From: DASYAN01 sp963727755
Lineage (GTDB): Bacteria; Chloroflexota; Ktedonobacteria; Ktedonobacterales; Ktedonobacteraceae
Length of the DNA stretch: 64,000 bases
Assembly: GCA_963727755.1 (NCBI GenBank)
Contig: CAVSHN010000015.1
Coordinates: forward strand, 310,001-374,000
Direction: 5' to 3'
The notes beneath the pieces were generated by a model. It made no database searches. It saw only the letters and a program-made list of their open reading frames with translations, and was not told the origin of the DNA. A program made the position numbers and the translations under genes. Shown in pieces: positions 43,905-54,293 of the stretch. The number at the start of each line of letters is the position of its first letter. Within the stretch, counting starts at the first letter, position 1.

Positions 43905-44357
43905 ATGGCAACAGGCAATACACTGCATGTTGAGATTGTGACAGCGGAAGGTAAGCTCTATAGCGGCGAGGCTGATGCTGTGCAGGCCCCAGGATCAGAG
44001 GGTCAGCTTGGCATTTTGCCTCGTCATACAGCTCTTCTGACTGTACTCTCTACTGGTGCACTCTCGATCAAACTCGCTGGGGCTGAGGAAACAATCTTTG
44101 TATCGGGTGGTTTCCTTGAAGTCTCAAAAAACAATATTATTGTACTCGCTGATGCCGCAGAGCATGCGGATGACATCGATCAAGCCCGTGCCGAAGAGGC
44201 TCGTCATCGTGCTCAAGAGCGTCTAGCGCAAGCTCAATCAAATGTCGAACGAGTCCAGCTGGAAGCAGCACTCCAGCGGGCCATTCTGCGTCTGAGCGTT
44301 GCAGAAACTGCACGCCGCAGTGGCCGCCGCACCACTGCAACAGGATCAAAAGGTTAA
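43905..44357 (+). CDS. atpC: ATP synthase F1 subunit epsilon
   Basis: 150 residues: beta sandwich (LHVEIVTAEGKLYSGEADAV, the GQLGILPRHTALLTVL motif, FVSGGFLEVSKN) and the two-helix C-terminal inhibitory arm (QARAEEARHRAQERLAQAQS). It starts 3 nt after atpD and ends the operon. Confidence 0.95.
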   Translation: MATGNTLHVEIVTAEGKLYSGEADAVQAPGSEGQLGILPRHTALLTVLSTGALSIKLAGAEETIFVSGGFLEVSKNNIIVLADAAEHADDIDQARAEEARHRAQERLAQAQSNVERVQLEAALQRAILRLSVAETARRSGRRTTATGSKG

Positions 44358-44372
44358 CAGGCTGAACAGAAT

Positions 44373-44407
44373 AAGCAGAGTACCCAGCCTTCAGAGTGCT
44401 CTGCTTA
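44373..44407. terminator. Terminator between atpC and the GH95-like genes
   Basis: AGCAGAGT and GCTCTGCT arms around a 17-base loop lie between convergent genes. T-runs on both sides are short, so it may rely on the hairpin alone. Confidence 0.45.
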
Positions 44408-44409
44408 GT

Positions 44410-46858
44410 TCACCTTGGAATGCCAATGGTTCTTGATCCCAGGCTCCGCGTCGTAGTAGCAGGTTGTGCTGTTACTTGAGCATAAGACAGGGCTGTGAGA
44501 GGCGATGAGACTAGCTCGATCACATAAGAATGGCCTGACTGCACTGGTATAGTGAACTGCTTGGCAGTAGTTGCAGCAACGACTGTTGCTCCGCTACTGC
44601 CATCAACCACTGTCACTTTCTGCGTTTGCCACGGGTTACGAGTCACGATGGTGCCATTTGATCCCGCCTGGATTACCGCCGTTACTAACTTCCCATTCTC
44701 TACCTGGACATCAACCTTGCTGTTACCATGGATATAGACGGTACCAGACACATCCCAATCGGATGGCCAAGCCGGTGCAATCCGCAACAAGCCATCATAG
44801 TCCTGTGCTAATGCCTCCTGCACAGCATTAGCAACATCACCATCCATCTCATCATAGGGCAAATTATCTGAGCTATTACCTAGCCAGTTGCCCAGTCCAG
44901 AAGCCCACGTTTGGTATGCCTGCACCTGATTGATGACACTTGACTGGAAATCAGCAGCATCGCCTATACGAGCAGCATCAACGGCATCGAAGGTCCAATC
45001 TGGGAAGTTGATATCTCTTCGATGAGTGAAGGTGCGCTGAGCCAGTTGCGCCATGCGATCGTTGCCATCACCAATTAGGCCGTAGGGCCAGACAGGTTCA
45101 AGGCCAATATTCTCGTCGTTATGGAAGGGTGCCGTTGGCTCATAAGAAATACCTATCATATCCTGACCAGCGCTATCAGCGTTAGCTGGAAGCAATTGAG
45201 TCCTTGTAGCAATATCTGTGCGAGGATAATCTAAAATTTGTGGCAAGGCTGCCCGCAGTTGTGAGACGAGTGTCGCATCAGTCTTAAGCATCCGTGCTAC
45301 TTGAATGACGACCGGGAATAGTGCCTTCATGGCAGCAATGTCAGTGGTAGGGTCGTGGACATCCCATTGTGTCTCGTGCGCATTCGACGGGTATATATGC
45401 CGATGGCCGTCAGAGCCAACTTTGGCATAATGCAGCAGGAAGCGTGCTGCTGCCGCCATGAAGGGGTAGCTCTTCTGCAAGAACTTCCGATCGCCAGTGT
45501 AGAGATAATTTTGCCACATCCAAAGTGAGACCTCCGCCCCCGTACTCAAGGTTTTGCCATTGTAAGCCGTGTACGATTTATCGCACGATTGATTAGTATC
45601 ATCCCCTGCCCCATTGCCATTAAAGCGCATGATCTCTGGTACACAGATATCAGTTCCATCACCATCAAATTTCTGCTTTGTCCATGCTTTCAAGTTTGCC
45701 AAATTACCATTGTAGAGATTGAAGTAGGGATTATTCAATTCGGGGTGTCCGGCTGCTATATTGGCAGCTACCTGCATACGCAGGTTCCAGTGCCAGAATT
45801 TATAGACAGGCCAACCCGGGAACGAACTATCGTTCCAGACAAAGAGATCTGCCGTTCCATTATGGTGACCTGGTAATTTGCCAGCACTTGAAGCTGCTGT
45901 GATGAAGAGATCGATATCACGGATATTCTCAATATAAGCAGCCTTGCCATCACTAGAACTCATCTTAATTAAACCAGTTTTCTTCCAAAAGGTGTGCCAC
46001 CATTTCAGATGTGCGCTTCGCAGGCTACTTGTTGAAGCCGTGGCATCGTTCCCAATAAGGTGGGTGATCGTTGAGAGTGCACGGCCTTTGCCGACCCATG
46101 AGGGGGAAGCAACCACTATTCTGAAGGAACCATTTGTGTTGGGCTTGAAGGAGACTTGGACCGTGGTAGGGTTAACCACCGAGGCCGTGACATTGCGACC
46201 TCCAGCAGTAATCCCGGCTAAGGAGCCAAATGTCTGGTTAGATGCGCCAACTTTACAGCAATCAGTGTTGTCAACAAAAGTCTCAGCTAGACTGGCAAAA
46301 GCGCCATCAGCACTTGCTGTTGGTGAGCGCCCTGACCCCAACTGAAATTGAGCCTGTCTGGATCTCATTAGGGTCAGCCCCCGTCACATCAACGATAAAC
46401 TCATCTTTGTTCTGGAGTATATAGGCAGTCGCAGTTATCCCTCCACCCGACTCTCTGAATATAGCATCATAGAGATCGAGCGAGCCATGATAGTTAGCCT
46501 CTTTTGTCAAAACGGAGAGACCAGGAATGACCACTTGACCAGGTGACTTACGATTTGGCAAGGTATCGACCCTGTTTAGTTGTGCCATGAGACCATTGTC
46601 TGACCATACTGCCGCAGCCAATTTACCGTTCCCTAGTGGCATGGACTGATTAGCATTCGTATTTGGCTGCAGGAGAATAATATTCGATTGACGAACGACA
46701 TTCGCCACATTAACATTGAAATGGCCATTCCTCCATGCAGTCGTTGGTGTGTGGTCTGCCATTGATGCATGGCTGATCTTAAAAGTGCTTACCAGGGCAA
46801 ATATCATGGCGACGAGGGAATTTACCGTTAGGGCATTTCTGATCAAATGCCGTCTCAT
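44410..46858 (-). pseudogene. GH95-like secreted glycoside hydrolase, copy 1, frameshifted
   Basis: The N-terminal frame has a signal peptide (LIRNALTVNSLVAMIFALVS), then MPLGNGKLAAAVWSDNG, LNRVDTLPNRKSPGQVVIPG and DEFIVDVTGADPNE. After one extra C near 46354 the next frame continues RSPTASADGAFASLAETFVD and the (alpha/alpha)6 catalytic domain with FWHWNLRMQVAANIAAGHPE, ICVPEIMRFNGNG, STGAEVSLWMWQNYLYTGDR and PSNAHETQWDVHDPTTD, then a C-terminal beta domain. This is the family annotated as GH95-type alpha-L-fucosidase-like; true activity is unknown. It is 75-85% similar to copy 2, next to it. Confidence 0.75.
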
Positions 46859-46929
46859 CGCATTCTCGATTCCTTTCATTGTGCTAGTACGAGACCAAGC
46901 ATTGACATGTCACAGCTCCAATAAATTCA

Positions 46930-49383
46930 TCACGCTGGAACGCCAATGGTTACAGATCCCATGCTCCGCGTCGTAGTAGCAGGCCGTGCTGTTACTTGAG
47001 CATAAGACATGGCCCTGAGAGGCGATGAGACTAGCTCGATCACATAGGAATGGCCTGACCGCACTGGTATAGTGAACTGCTTGGCTGTCGTTGCAGCAAC
47101 TACTGTTGCTCCGCTACTGCCATCAACCACAGTCACTTTCTGTGTTTTCCACGGGTTCACGAGTCGCGATGGTGCCATTTGATCCCGCCTGGATTACCGC
47201 TGTCACTAACTTCCCATTCTCTATCCTGGACATCAACCTTGCTGTTACCATGGATATAGACGGTACCAGACACATCCCAATTGGATGGCCAAGCCGGCGC
47301 AATTCGCAACAAGCCATCATAGTCCTGTGCTAATGCCTCCTGTACAGCATTAGCAACATCACCATCTATCTCGTCATAGGGTAAAACATCTGAGCTATTA
47401 GCCATCCAGTTGCCCAGTCCAGAAGCAAATACTTGGTATGCTTGCGTCTGATTGATGACACTTGACTGGAAATCAGCAGCATCGCCTATACGAGCAGCAT
47501 CAACGGCATCGAAGGTCCAATCTGGCGAGTTGACAGTAGTTCGATGAGTGAAGGTGCGCTGAGCCAGTTGCGTCATGCTACCATTGCCATCTCCAATTAG
47601 GTCATAGGGCCAGACAACTTCAAGGCCAATATTCTCGACGTTACGTGTGGTTGCCGTCTGATCATAGGACATACCTATCATATCCTGACCAGCACTATCA
47701 GCGCTAGCTGTAAGCAATTGAGTCTTTGTAGCGATATCTGTGCGAGGATAATCTAAAATTTGTGGCAAGGCCGCCTGCAGTTGTGAAACGAGTGTCGCAC
47801 TGGTCTTGAGCATCCGTGCTACTCGAATGACGACCGGGAATAGTGCCTTCATGGCAGCAATGTCAGTGGTAGGGTCGTGGACATCCCATTGCGTCTCGTG
47901 CGCATTCGACGGGTTTGTGTGCCGATGGCCGTCAGAGCCAACTTTGGCATAATGCAGCAGGAAGCGTGCCGCTGCCGCCATGAAGGGGTAGCTCTTCTGC
48001 AAGAACTTCCGATCGCCAGTGTAGAGATAGTGTTGCCACATCCAAAGTGAGACCTCCGCACCCGTACTCAGGGTTTTGCCATTGAAGCTCGTGACCGATT
48101 TATCGCACGTCTCATTCACCCCCCCTCCTGCCCCATTGCCATTAAAGCGTATAAGTTCCGGTACACAGATATCAGTTCCATCACCATCAAATTTCTGCTT
48201 TGTCCATGCTTCCAAGTTTGCCAAATTACCATTGTAGAGATTGAAGTAGGGATTATTCAATTCGGGGTGTCCGGCTGCCATATTGGTAGCTACCTGCATA
48301 CGTATGTTCCAGTGCCAGTATAAATAGACAGGCCAAATTGCAGGCGTAACATCGCTATTCCAGACAAAGAGATCTGCCGCACCATTATGATGACTTGGTA
48401 ATTTGCCAGCACTTGAAGCTGCTGTGACGTAGAGATCGATATCACGGATGTTCTCAATATAGGCTGCCTTGCCATCACTAGAACTCATCTTGATTAAACC
48501 AGTTTTCTTCCAAAATGTGTGCCACCATTTCAGATGTGTGCTCCTCAGGCTACTCGTTGAAGCTGTGGTATCGCTGCCAATAAGGTGGGTGATCGTTGAG
48601 AGTGCACGGCCTTTGCCGACCCATGAGGGGGAAGCAACCACTATTCTGAAGGAACCATCTGTATGGGGCTTGAAGGAGACTTGGATCGTGGTAGGGTTGA
48701 CCACCGATGCCGTGACATTGCGACCTCCAGCGGTAATCCCGGCTAAGGAGCCAAACGTCTGGTTAGATGCGCCAGCACCACAGCAATCAGCATTGTCAAC
48801 AAAGGTCTCAGCTAGACTGGCAAAAGCGCCATCAGCACTTGCAGTTGGTGAGCGCCCTGCCCACAACTGAATCTGAGCTGTCTGGGTCTCATTAGGGTCA
48901 GCGCCGGTCACATCAACGATAAACTCATCTTTATTCTGGAGTATATAGGCAGTCGCAGTCATCCCTCCACCCGACTCTCTGAACAGAGCATCATAGAGAT
49001 CGAGCGAACCATGATAGTTAGCCCCTTTTGTCAAAACGGAGAGACCAGGAATGACCACTTGACCAGGTGACTTACGATTTGGAAAGGTATCGACCCGGTT
49101 CAGTTGTGCCGTGAGACCATTGCCTGACCATACTGCCATACCCAATTTACCGTTCCCTAGTGGCATGGACTGATTAGCTTTCGTATTTGGCTGTAGGAGA
49201 ATAACACTTCGATTGACGAACGACATTTGCCACATTAACATTGAAATGGCCATTCCTCCATGCAGTCGCTGGTGTGTGATCTGTCATTGACGCATGGCTG
49301 ATCTTAAAAGTGCCTACCAGGGCAAATATCATAGCGACGAGGGAATTTACCGTTAGGGCATTTCTAATCAAATGCCGTCCCAT
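46930..49383 (-). pseudogene. GH95-like secreted glycoside hydrolase, copy 2, three frameshifts
   Basis: Tandem duplicate of the preceding gene with the same signal peptide, GH95-like core and C-terminal domain. Against copy 1 it has three single-base insertions: near 49208, near 47232 (TATCC for TACC) and near 47157 (GGTTCACG for GGTTACG). Together they keep the overall length a multiple of three, but two shifts break the C-terminal domain and one breaks the N-terminus. The catalytic core (about 47240-49200) is one open frame. Both copies may be decayed, or the assembly has errors in this duplicated area. Confidence 0.75.
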
Positions 49384-50121
49384 CGCACTCTAAATTCCTT
49401 TCATTGTGCTAGCACGAGATAAGCATTGATCAAGCTGCCCCTATTTGGAATCTTGCCTCGCTTAATCCCTAGCCTCTCAGCGTCTTTCCACCACTTTATT
49501 ATCTTCCTTATAAGAGTGTGACAACTAGAGGGAAAAAGGGACAAAAAAGCGAGTTCAGAAATTTCCAGTGCTTTCACTGGTTGTTCCCTACTTGTCCTCT
49601 AGATGTCCTGTACACACTCGCTTGTGTTTAGGTATAGTTACCTAATCAATGGACAACTGTTCCACGAGTAGGTGTTCGGAGGGGAACAACTATCCTCTCA
49701 GGATGCACTACTAAAGACCTTGCGGTCTTATTCACATCCTCTATCCCATTGCCTGCAAAGACGTTTGGGAGTGCTTTTTGACCTGTTTTCTCATGTTAGG
49801 CTCTTTTCATTTACCTCGCTTAGAGACCACCTGCTATCGTTCTATAGAAGCATGCAAAGGCGCATTCGCCTTGCCGTCGCGCACCCGATTGGCTTTTCAC
49901 CACAATCTCTAAGGTCTTTGGCAAGGCCCTAATGAGAAGCGTGTCTACTGCCTATAACGAAGCATTTTCGAATCAGTAACATCGTATCAGCATAGATGTC
50001 CTAGCTTGTCAAGGGATGTCCAAAGTTCTTAGCAACGTTACTTATACTTTCGCCAAGGAAATTGCAAAGGATGGCTAAGAAACGCCTGCTAGTCCTTTGG
50101 AGCGAAGGATAAACGATAAGC
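49384..50121. other. Divergent intergenic region between GH95-like and GH59-like genes
   Basis: About 740 bp. It must hold promoters for both blocks. One plus-strand frame (49672-49932) has no homology. The last 56 bp (50066-50121) carry the leader sequence also found before the other two GH59 genes. Confidence 0.5.
50066..50121 (+). promoter_or_regulatory. Conserved leader before GH59 copy 1
   Basis: AAAGGATGGCTAAGAA and CTTTGG arms occur before each of the three GH59 genes (also 51956-52011 and 54237-54293). CAAAGG and CCTTTG can pair, so a leader RNA structure is possible. It is also simply part of the duplicated unit. Confidence 0.4.
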
Positions 50122-51730
50122 ATGAAAAAGAAACGACAGCTTCTCATTTGGATTCTACTGTGCATTCTTATCTTCAGTCTGACCACGGCTACCTCCCGTA
50201 TGGTCCGGGCTCAAGACGCACTTGCGACTACCACGATTGCCGTCAATGGTCAGGGCAGCGGGAGGATCTTCAATGGGGTAGGGGGGCTCAGCGGTGGTGG
50301 TGGTACCTCACGTTTGCTGATCGACTATCCGCCAGAACAGCAGCGACAAATCCTAGATTACCTCTTCAAACCAAACTATGGAGCCAGTCTCCAGATTTTG
50401 AAGGTGGAGATTGGCAGCGATACCGACTCCACCGAAGGGGCCGAGGCCAGCTCCCAGCGTACTCCCACGGACCAGAATTACAATCGTGGCTATGAATGGT
50501 GGTTAATGGAACAGGCCAAACTGCGCAATCCGCATATCAAGCTCTACGGTCTGGAATGGGGAGCCCCTGGCTGGTTCAATGGTGGTTTCTGGTCACAGGA
50601 CAATATTCACTACATTCTGAACTGGATCAAACATGCTCAGTCCGATCACCATCTGCACATTGACTATATTGGGGGATGGAATGAGAGAGGCTATAATAAG
50701 ACCTGGTATGAAGACCTCAAGAGCGCTCTGCAGAGCAACGGTTTAGACACGCAGATCATGGGGTCAGACGATTCTCTTAAGGGGGCATGGAAAATCGCCA
50801 CCGATATGCGCAATGATCCGGCATTTAATCGGGCTGTGGATATCATAGGTGTGCACTACCCCTGTGCCTACGGTAAACGCGGCGTGTATCCGACTTGTAT
50901 AAACAACCCAGATGCTCAGGCGTTGAACAAACCCATCTGGCAAAGTGAAGCAGGGTCCGCTCATTATGATTACGGTGCTGGTGCTCTCGCTCAAAGCATT
51001 ACGCATGCCTACATTGATGACAAAATCACGGCTACGATCAACTGGACCGTGGTGGATGCTTGGTATGATACACTGCCTTATGCAGGCGATGGGCTGATGC
51101 AGGCCAATCAACCCTGGTCTGGCTACTATTATGTGGCCAAAAGCATCTGGATCGTTGCCCACATGACCCAGTTTGCCGAACCCGGTTGGCAATTTCTCGA
51201 CGGGGCCTCTGGTTACCTAGCGGGCAATCGCAACAATGGGAGCTACCTTTCGCTCAAGTCAACCAATGGCAAGGACTACAGTATCTACGATCGCTCCCAT
51301 CCCCTGGATGAAAGGTCCTGATCCCTTAACCGTAGTGGGAGATCCGCAGTGGACTAAGTATCAGGTGAGCATGGATGCCCTGATGGAGCAGGCAGGCTAC
51401 ATTGACCTGATCGGGGGCATCAAGAACCAAAACAACAATCACGTTAATGGCTATCATCTGCACTTTACCAATGGTGGGAGCTGGCAACTCTTTAGAGAGT
51501 GGGATTATGGCAGAGAGACCATATTGGCCTCTGGGACGACTTCCTTTGGACTCCACACTTGGCATCATCTCACGTTAAAAGTGAAGGCAGGTGCGATCGA
51601 GGCCTCGATCGATAACAAATCTCTAGCAACCGTCAATGACTCCACCTTCTTGGTTGGGCAAGTGGGCATCCAGGTCGCTCCATGGATCAATGCCCAATTT
51701 GATAACTTTGCTGTCACTCCACTCTCCTGA
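50122..51730 (+). pseudogene. GH59 galactocerebrosidase-like, copy 1, internal deletion
   Basis: The first 390 residues are a normal secreted GH59 start: signal peptide (LLIWILLCILIFSLTTAT), GRIFNGVGGLSGGGGTS, LFKPNYGASLQILKVEIGSD, DYIGGWNERG with acid/base Glu188 and KPIWQSEAGS with nucleophile Glu276. After YSIY the DNA jumps to WMKGPDPLTVVGDP in another frame. Comparison with the next copy shows that about 392 bp are lost, which removes the second beta domain and shifts the frame. The C-terminal lectin-like domain (to 51730) is intact but out of frame. As read, the protein ends at 51321 (399 residues) and might retain the catalytic barrel. Confidence 0.85.
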
Positions 51731-51775
51731 GTACTCATGAAACTCTTGGTGAGACCAGATACGCAGGAGACAAAC

Positions 51776-51812
51776 AGGATACCCTCTCTTTTTCAGGGTA
51801 TCCTGTCTTTCC
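51776..51812 (+). terminator. Terminator after GH59 copy 1
   Basis: AGGATACCCT and AGGGTATCCT arms with a short loop, then GTCTTTCC. The same hairpin follows copies 2 and 3. Confidence 0.7.
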
Positions 51813-51924
51813 TTGCAATTGTCCCTTCTTTTTACTTGTAAGCTCCTCATTAATCAGGTACGCTCTTTTTGAAGAGTGGTTCTGGTTGGAAGAGAGAGAT
51901 AGATCCTGTTTCTAAAGAGAGGAG

Positions 51925-51936
51925 TTCCAATTGGAA
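51925..51936. promoter_or_regulatory. Perfect palindrome upstream of GH59 copy 2
   Basis: TTCCAATTGGAA, a 12-bp perfect palindrome, 75 bp before the start. It recurs at 54207-54218 before copy 3 and not before copy 1. A candidate operator for a sugar-responsive repressor. Confidence 0.4.
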
Positions 51937-52011
51937 ATGTGCAAGGGGAAATGACAAAGGATGGCTAAGAACCACCTGCTTGCCCTTTGGCACAAAGGAT
52001 AGACGATAAGC

Positions 52012-54012
52012 ATGAGAAAGCATCGCCAGCCTCTCATTTGGATTTTATTATGCACTCTGATCTTCAGTCTGACCACGGCTACCTCCCGTATGGTCCGGGC
52101 TCAGGATACACCTGCAACTACCACAATTGACGTCAATGGTCATGGCAGCGGGAGAATTTTCGATGGGGTGGGAGGTCTCAGCGGTGGTGGTGGTACCACA
52201 CGTTTGCTGGTTGACTATCCGCCCAAACAGCGGAAACAAATCCTAGATTACCTCTTCAAACCGAACTATGGAGCCAGTCTCCAGATTTTGAAGGTGGAGA
52301 TTGGCAGCGATACCGACTCCACCGAAGGGGCCGAGGCCAGCTCCCAGCGCACTCCCACGGACCAGAATTACCATCGTGGCTATGAATGGTGGTTGATGGA
52401 ACAGGCTAAGCTGCGCAATCCGCATATCAAGCTCTATGGTCTGGAATGGGGAGCCCCAGGCTGGTTCCATGGCGGTTTTTGGTCACAGGACAATATTCAC
52501 TACATTCTGAACTGGATCAAACATGCCCAGTCTGATCATCATCTGCACATTGACTACATTGGCGGCTGGAATGAGAAAGGCTATGATAAGACTTGGTATG
52601 AAGACCTCAAGAGCGCACTGCGGAGCAACGGTTTAAAAACGCAGGTTGTGGGGGCAGACGATTATGGTGGCGGAATGTGGCAAATCGCCACCGATATGCG
52701 CAATGATCCGGCACTGAATGGGGCTGTGGATATCGTGGGTGGGCACTATCCCTGTGCCATGTTTGGAAACGTGTATCCGACGTGTGCGAATGACACAGAT
52801 GCTCAGGCCTTGAACAAGCCCATCTGGGATAGTGAAGCAGGGCTCGCTCAGTATGATACTGGTGCTATTCCTCTCGCTCAAGCCATTACGCATGGTTACA
52901 TTGATGATAAAATCACGGCCACGATCAACTGGACTGTAGTGGATGCTTGGTATGATACGCTGACTTATGCAGGCGATGGGCTGATGCAGGCCAATCAACC
53001 CTGGTCTGGCTACTATTATGTGGCCAAAAGCATCTGGGTCGTTGCCCACATGACCCAGTTTGCCAAACCCGGTTGGCAATTTCTCGACGGGGCCTCTGGT
53101 AACCTAGCAGGGGATCGCCACAATGGGACCTACCTCTCGCTCAAGTCTCCCCATGGTAAGGACTACAGTATCTACATTGAAACGACGCCAGCCACCGCTG
53201 CTCAGACGGTCACTGTCCAGGTGTCCAATGGTCTCTCCACTGGTACCGTCCACGTCTGGACTACCGACCTCAGTTCGTCAAAGATCAGTGACTGGTTTGT
53301 TCGACAGCCCAATATTACTCCCCATAATGACTCGTTTTCTCTGACACTGCAGCCAAACCATATCTACAGCCTGACCACCACCTCAGGTCAGACCAAGGGG
53401 ACTGCTACTTCACCTGCCCAGTCTCACTTGAAATTGCCCTACCGTGATAACTTCAAGCATTACCGTGCTGGGCAAATTCCCCGTTACTTCTCCACGCTGA
53501 ACGGGGCTTATGAGACGGCTCTCTGCGCCAGCCCTCACCGTCGCATGTGCCTGCGCCAAGTCATTACGATCCCTCCCATCACCTGGATGAATGGTCCTGA
53601 TCCCTTAACCGTGATAGGAGATCCGCAGTGGACCAATTACCAAGTGAGCATGGATGCTCTGATGGAGCAAGCAGGCTACATTGACTTGGTCGGGGGCATG
53701 AGGAACCAAAGCGGCAACCACGTTGACGGCTATCATCTGCACTTGACCAATGATGGGGGCTGGCAACTCTTTAAAGAAGATGATTCAGGCGCACAGACCG
53801 TACTGGCCTCTGGGACGACATCCTTTGGGCTCAACACTTGGCATCACCTCACTTTGAAAGTGCAGGCCAATGGTACGATCGAGGCCTCGATCGATAACAA
53901 ATCTCTAGCAACCGTCAATGACTCCACCTTCTTGGTTGGGCAAGTGGGCATCCAAGTTGCCCCTTGGATCAATGCCCAATTTGATAACTTTGCTGTCACT
54001 CCACTCTCCTGA
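52012..54012 (+). CDS. GH59 galactocerebrosidase-like secreted hydrolase, copy 2
   Basis: GH59 enzymes remove beta-galactose from galactosylceramide and related compounds. The 666 residues follow the animal GALC layout: signal peptide (1-31), TIM barrel with GRIFDGVGGLSGGGG, LDYLFKPNYGASLQILKVEI, RGYEWWLMEQAKLRNPHIKL, acid/base Glu188 in GGWNEKG and nucleophile Glu275 in WDSEAG, then NQPWSGYYYVAKSIWVVAHM and TQFAKPGWQFLDGASG. A beta-sandwich domain (about 375-470) and a C-terminal lectin-like domain with LRQVITIPPITW and FGLNTWHHLTLKV, ending QFDNFAVTPLS, complete it. It is intact. Activity on plant or fungal galactosides is inferred, not known. It shares leader and terminator with its neighbours. 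Confidence 0.9.
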   Translation: MRKHRQPLIWILLCTLIFSLTTATSRMVRAQDTPATTTIDVNGHGSGRIFDGVGGLSGGGGTTRLLVDYPPKQRKQILDYLFKPNYGASLQILKVEIGSDTDSTEGAEASSQRTPTDQNYHRGYEWWLMEQAKLRNPHIKLYGLEWGAPGWFHGGFWSQDNIHYILNWIKHAQSDHHLHIDYIGGWNEKGYDKTWYEDLKSALRSNGLKTQVVGADDYGGGMWQIATDMRNDPALNGAVDIVGGHYPCAMFGNVYPTCANDTDAQALNKPIWDSEAGLAQYDTGAIPLAQAITHGYIDDKITATINWTVVDAWYDTLTYAGDGLMQANQPWSGYYYVAKSIWVVAHMTQFAKPGWQFLDGASGNLAGDRHNGTYLSLKSPHGKDYSIYIETTPATAAQTVTVQVSNGLSTGTVHVWTTDLSSSKISDWFVRQPNITPHNDSFSLTLQPNHIYSLTTTSGQTKGTATSPAQSHLKLPYRDNFKHYRAGQIPRYFSTLNGAYETALCASPHRRMCLRQVITIPPITWMNGPDPLTVIGDPQWTNYQVSMDALMEQAGYIDLVGGMRNQSGNHVDGYHLHLTNDGGWQLFKEDDSGAQTVLASGTTSFGLNTWHHLTLKVQANGTIEASIDNKSLATVNDSTFLVGQVGIQVAPWINAQFDNFAVTPLS

Positions 54013-54056
54013 GTACTCATGAACTCTTGATCAGACCAGACACGCAGGAGACAAAC

Positions 54057-54092
54057 AGGATACCCTGAAAAAGAGAGGTATCCTGTCTTTCC
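54057..54092 (+). terminator. Terminator after GH59 copy 2
   Basis: AGGATACC and GGTATCCT arms, loop CTGAAAAAGAGA, then GTCTTTCCTT. Confidence 0.7.
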
Positions 54093-54206
54093 TTGCAATT
54101 GTCCCTTCTTTTTACTTGTAAGCTCCTCATTAATCGGGTACGCTATTTTTGAAGAGTGGTTCTGGTTGGAAGAGAGATATATATATCCTGTTTCTAAAGA
54201 GAGGAG

Positions 54207-54218
54207 TTCCAATTGGAA
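54207..54218. promoter_or_regulatory. Perfect palindrome upstream of GH59 copy 3
   Basis: TTCCAATTGGAA, identical to 51925-51936. Confidence 0.4.
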
Positions 54219-54293
54219 ATGTGCAAGGGGAAATGACAAAGGATGGCTAAGAACCACCTGCTTGCCCTTTGGCATAAAGGCTAAACGAGAATT

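Noticed and set aside
49672..49932. Plus-strand frame of 86 codons before the GH59 block
   Set aside because: Composition is untypical for protein (His/Ser/Phe mix), there is no ribosome site or homology.
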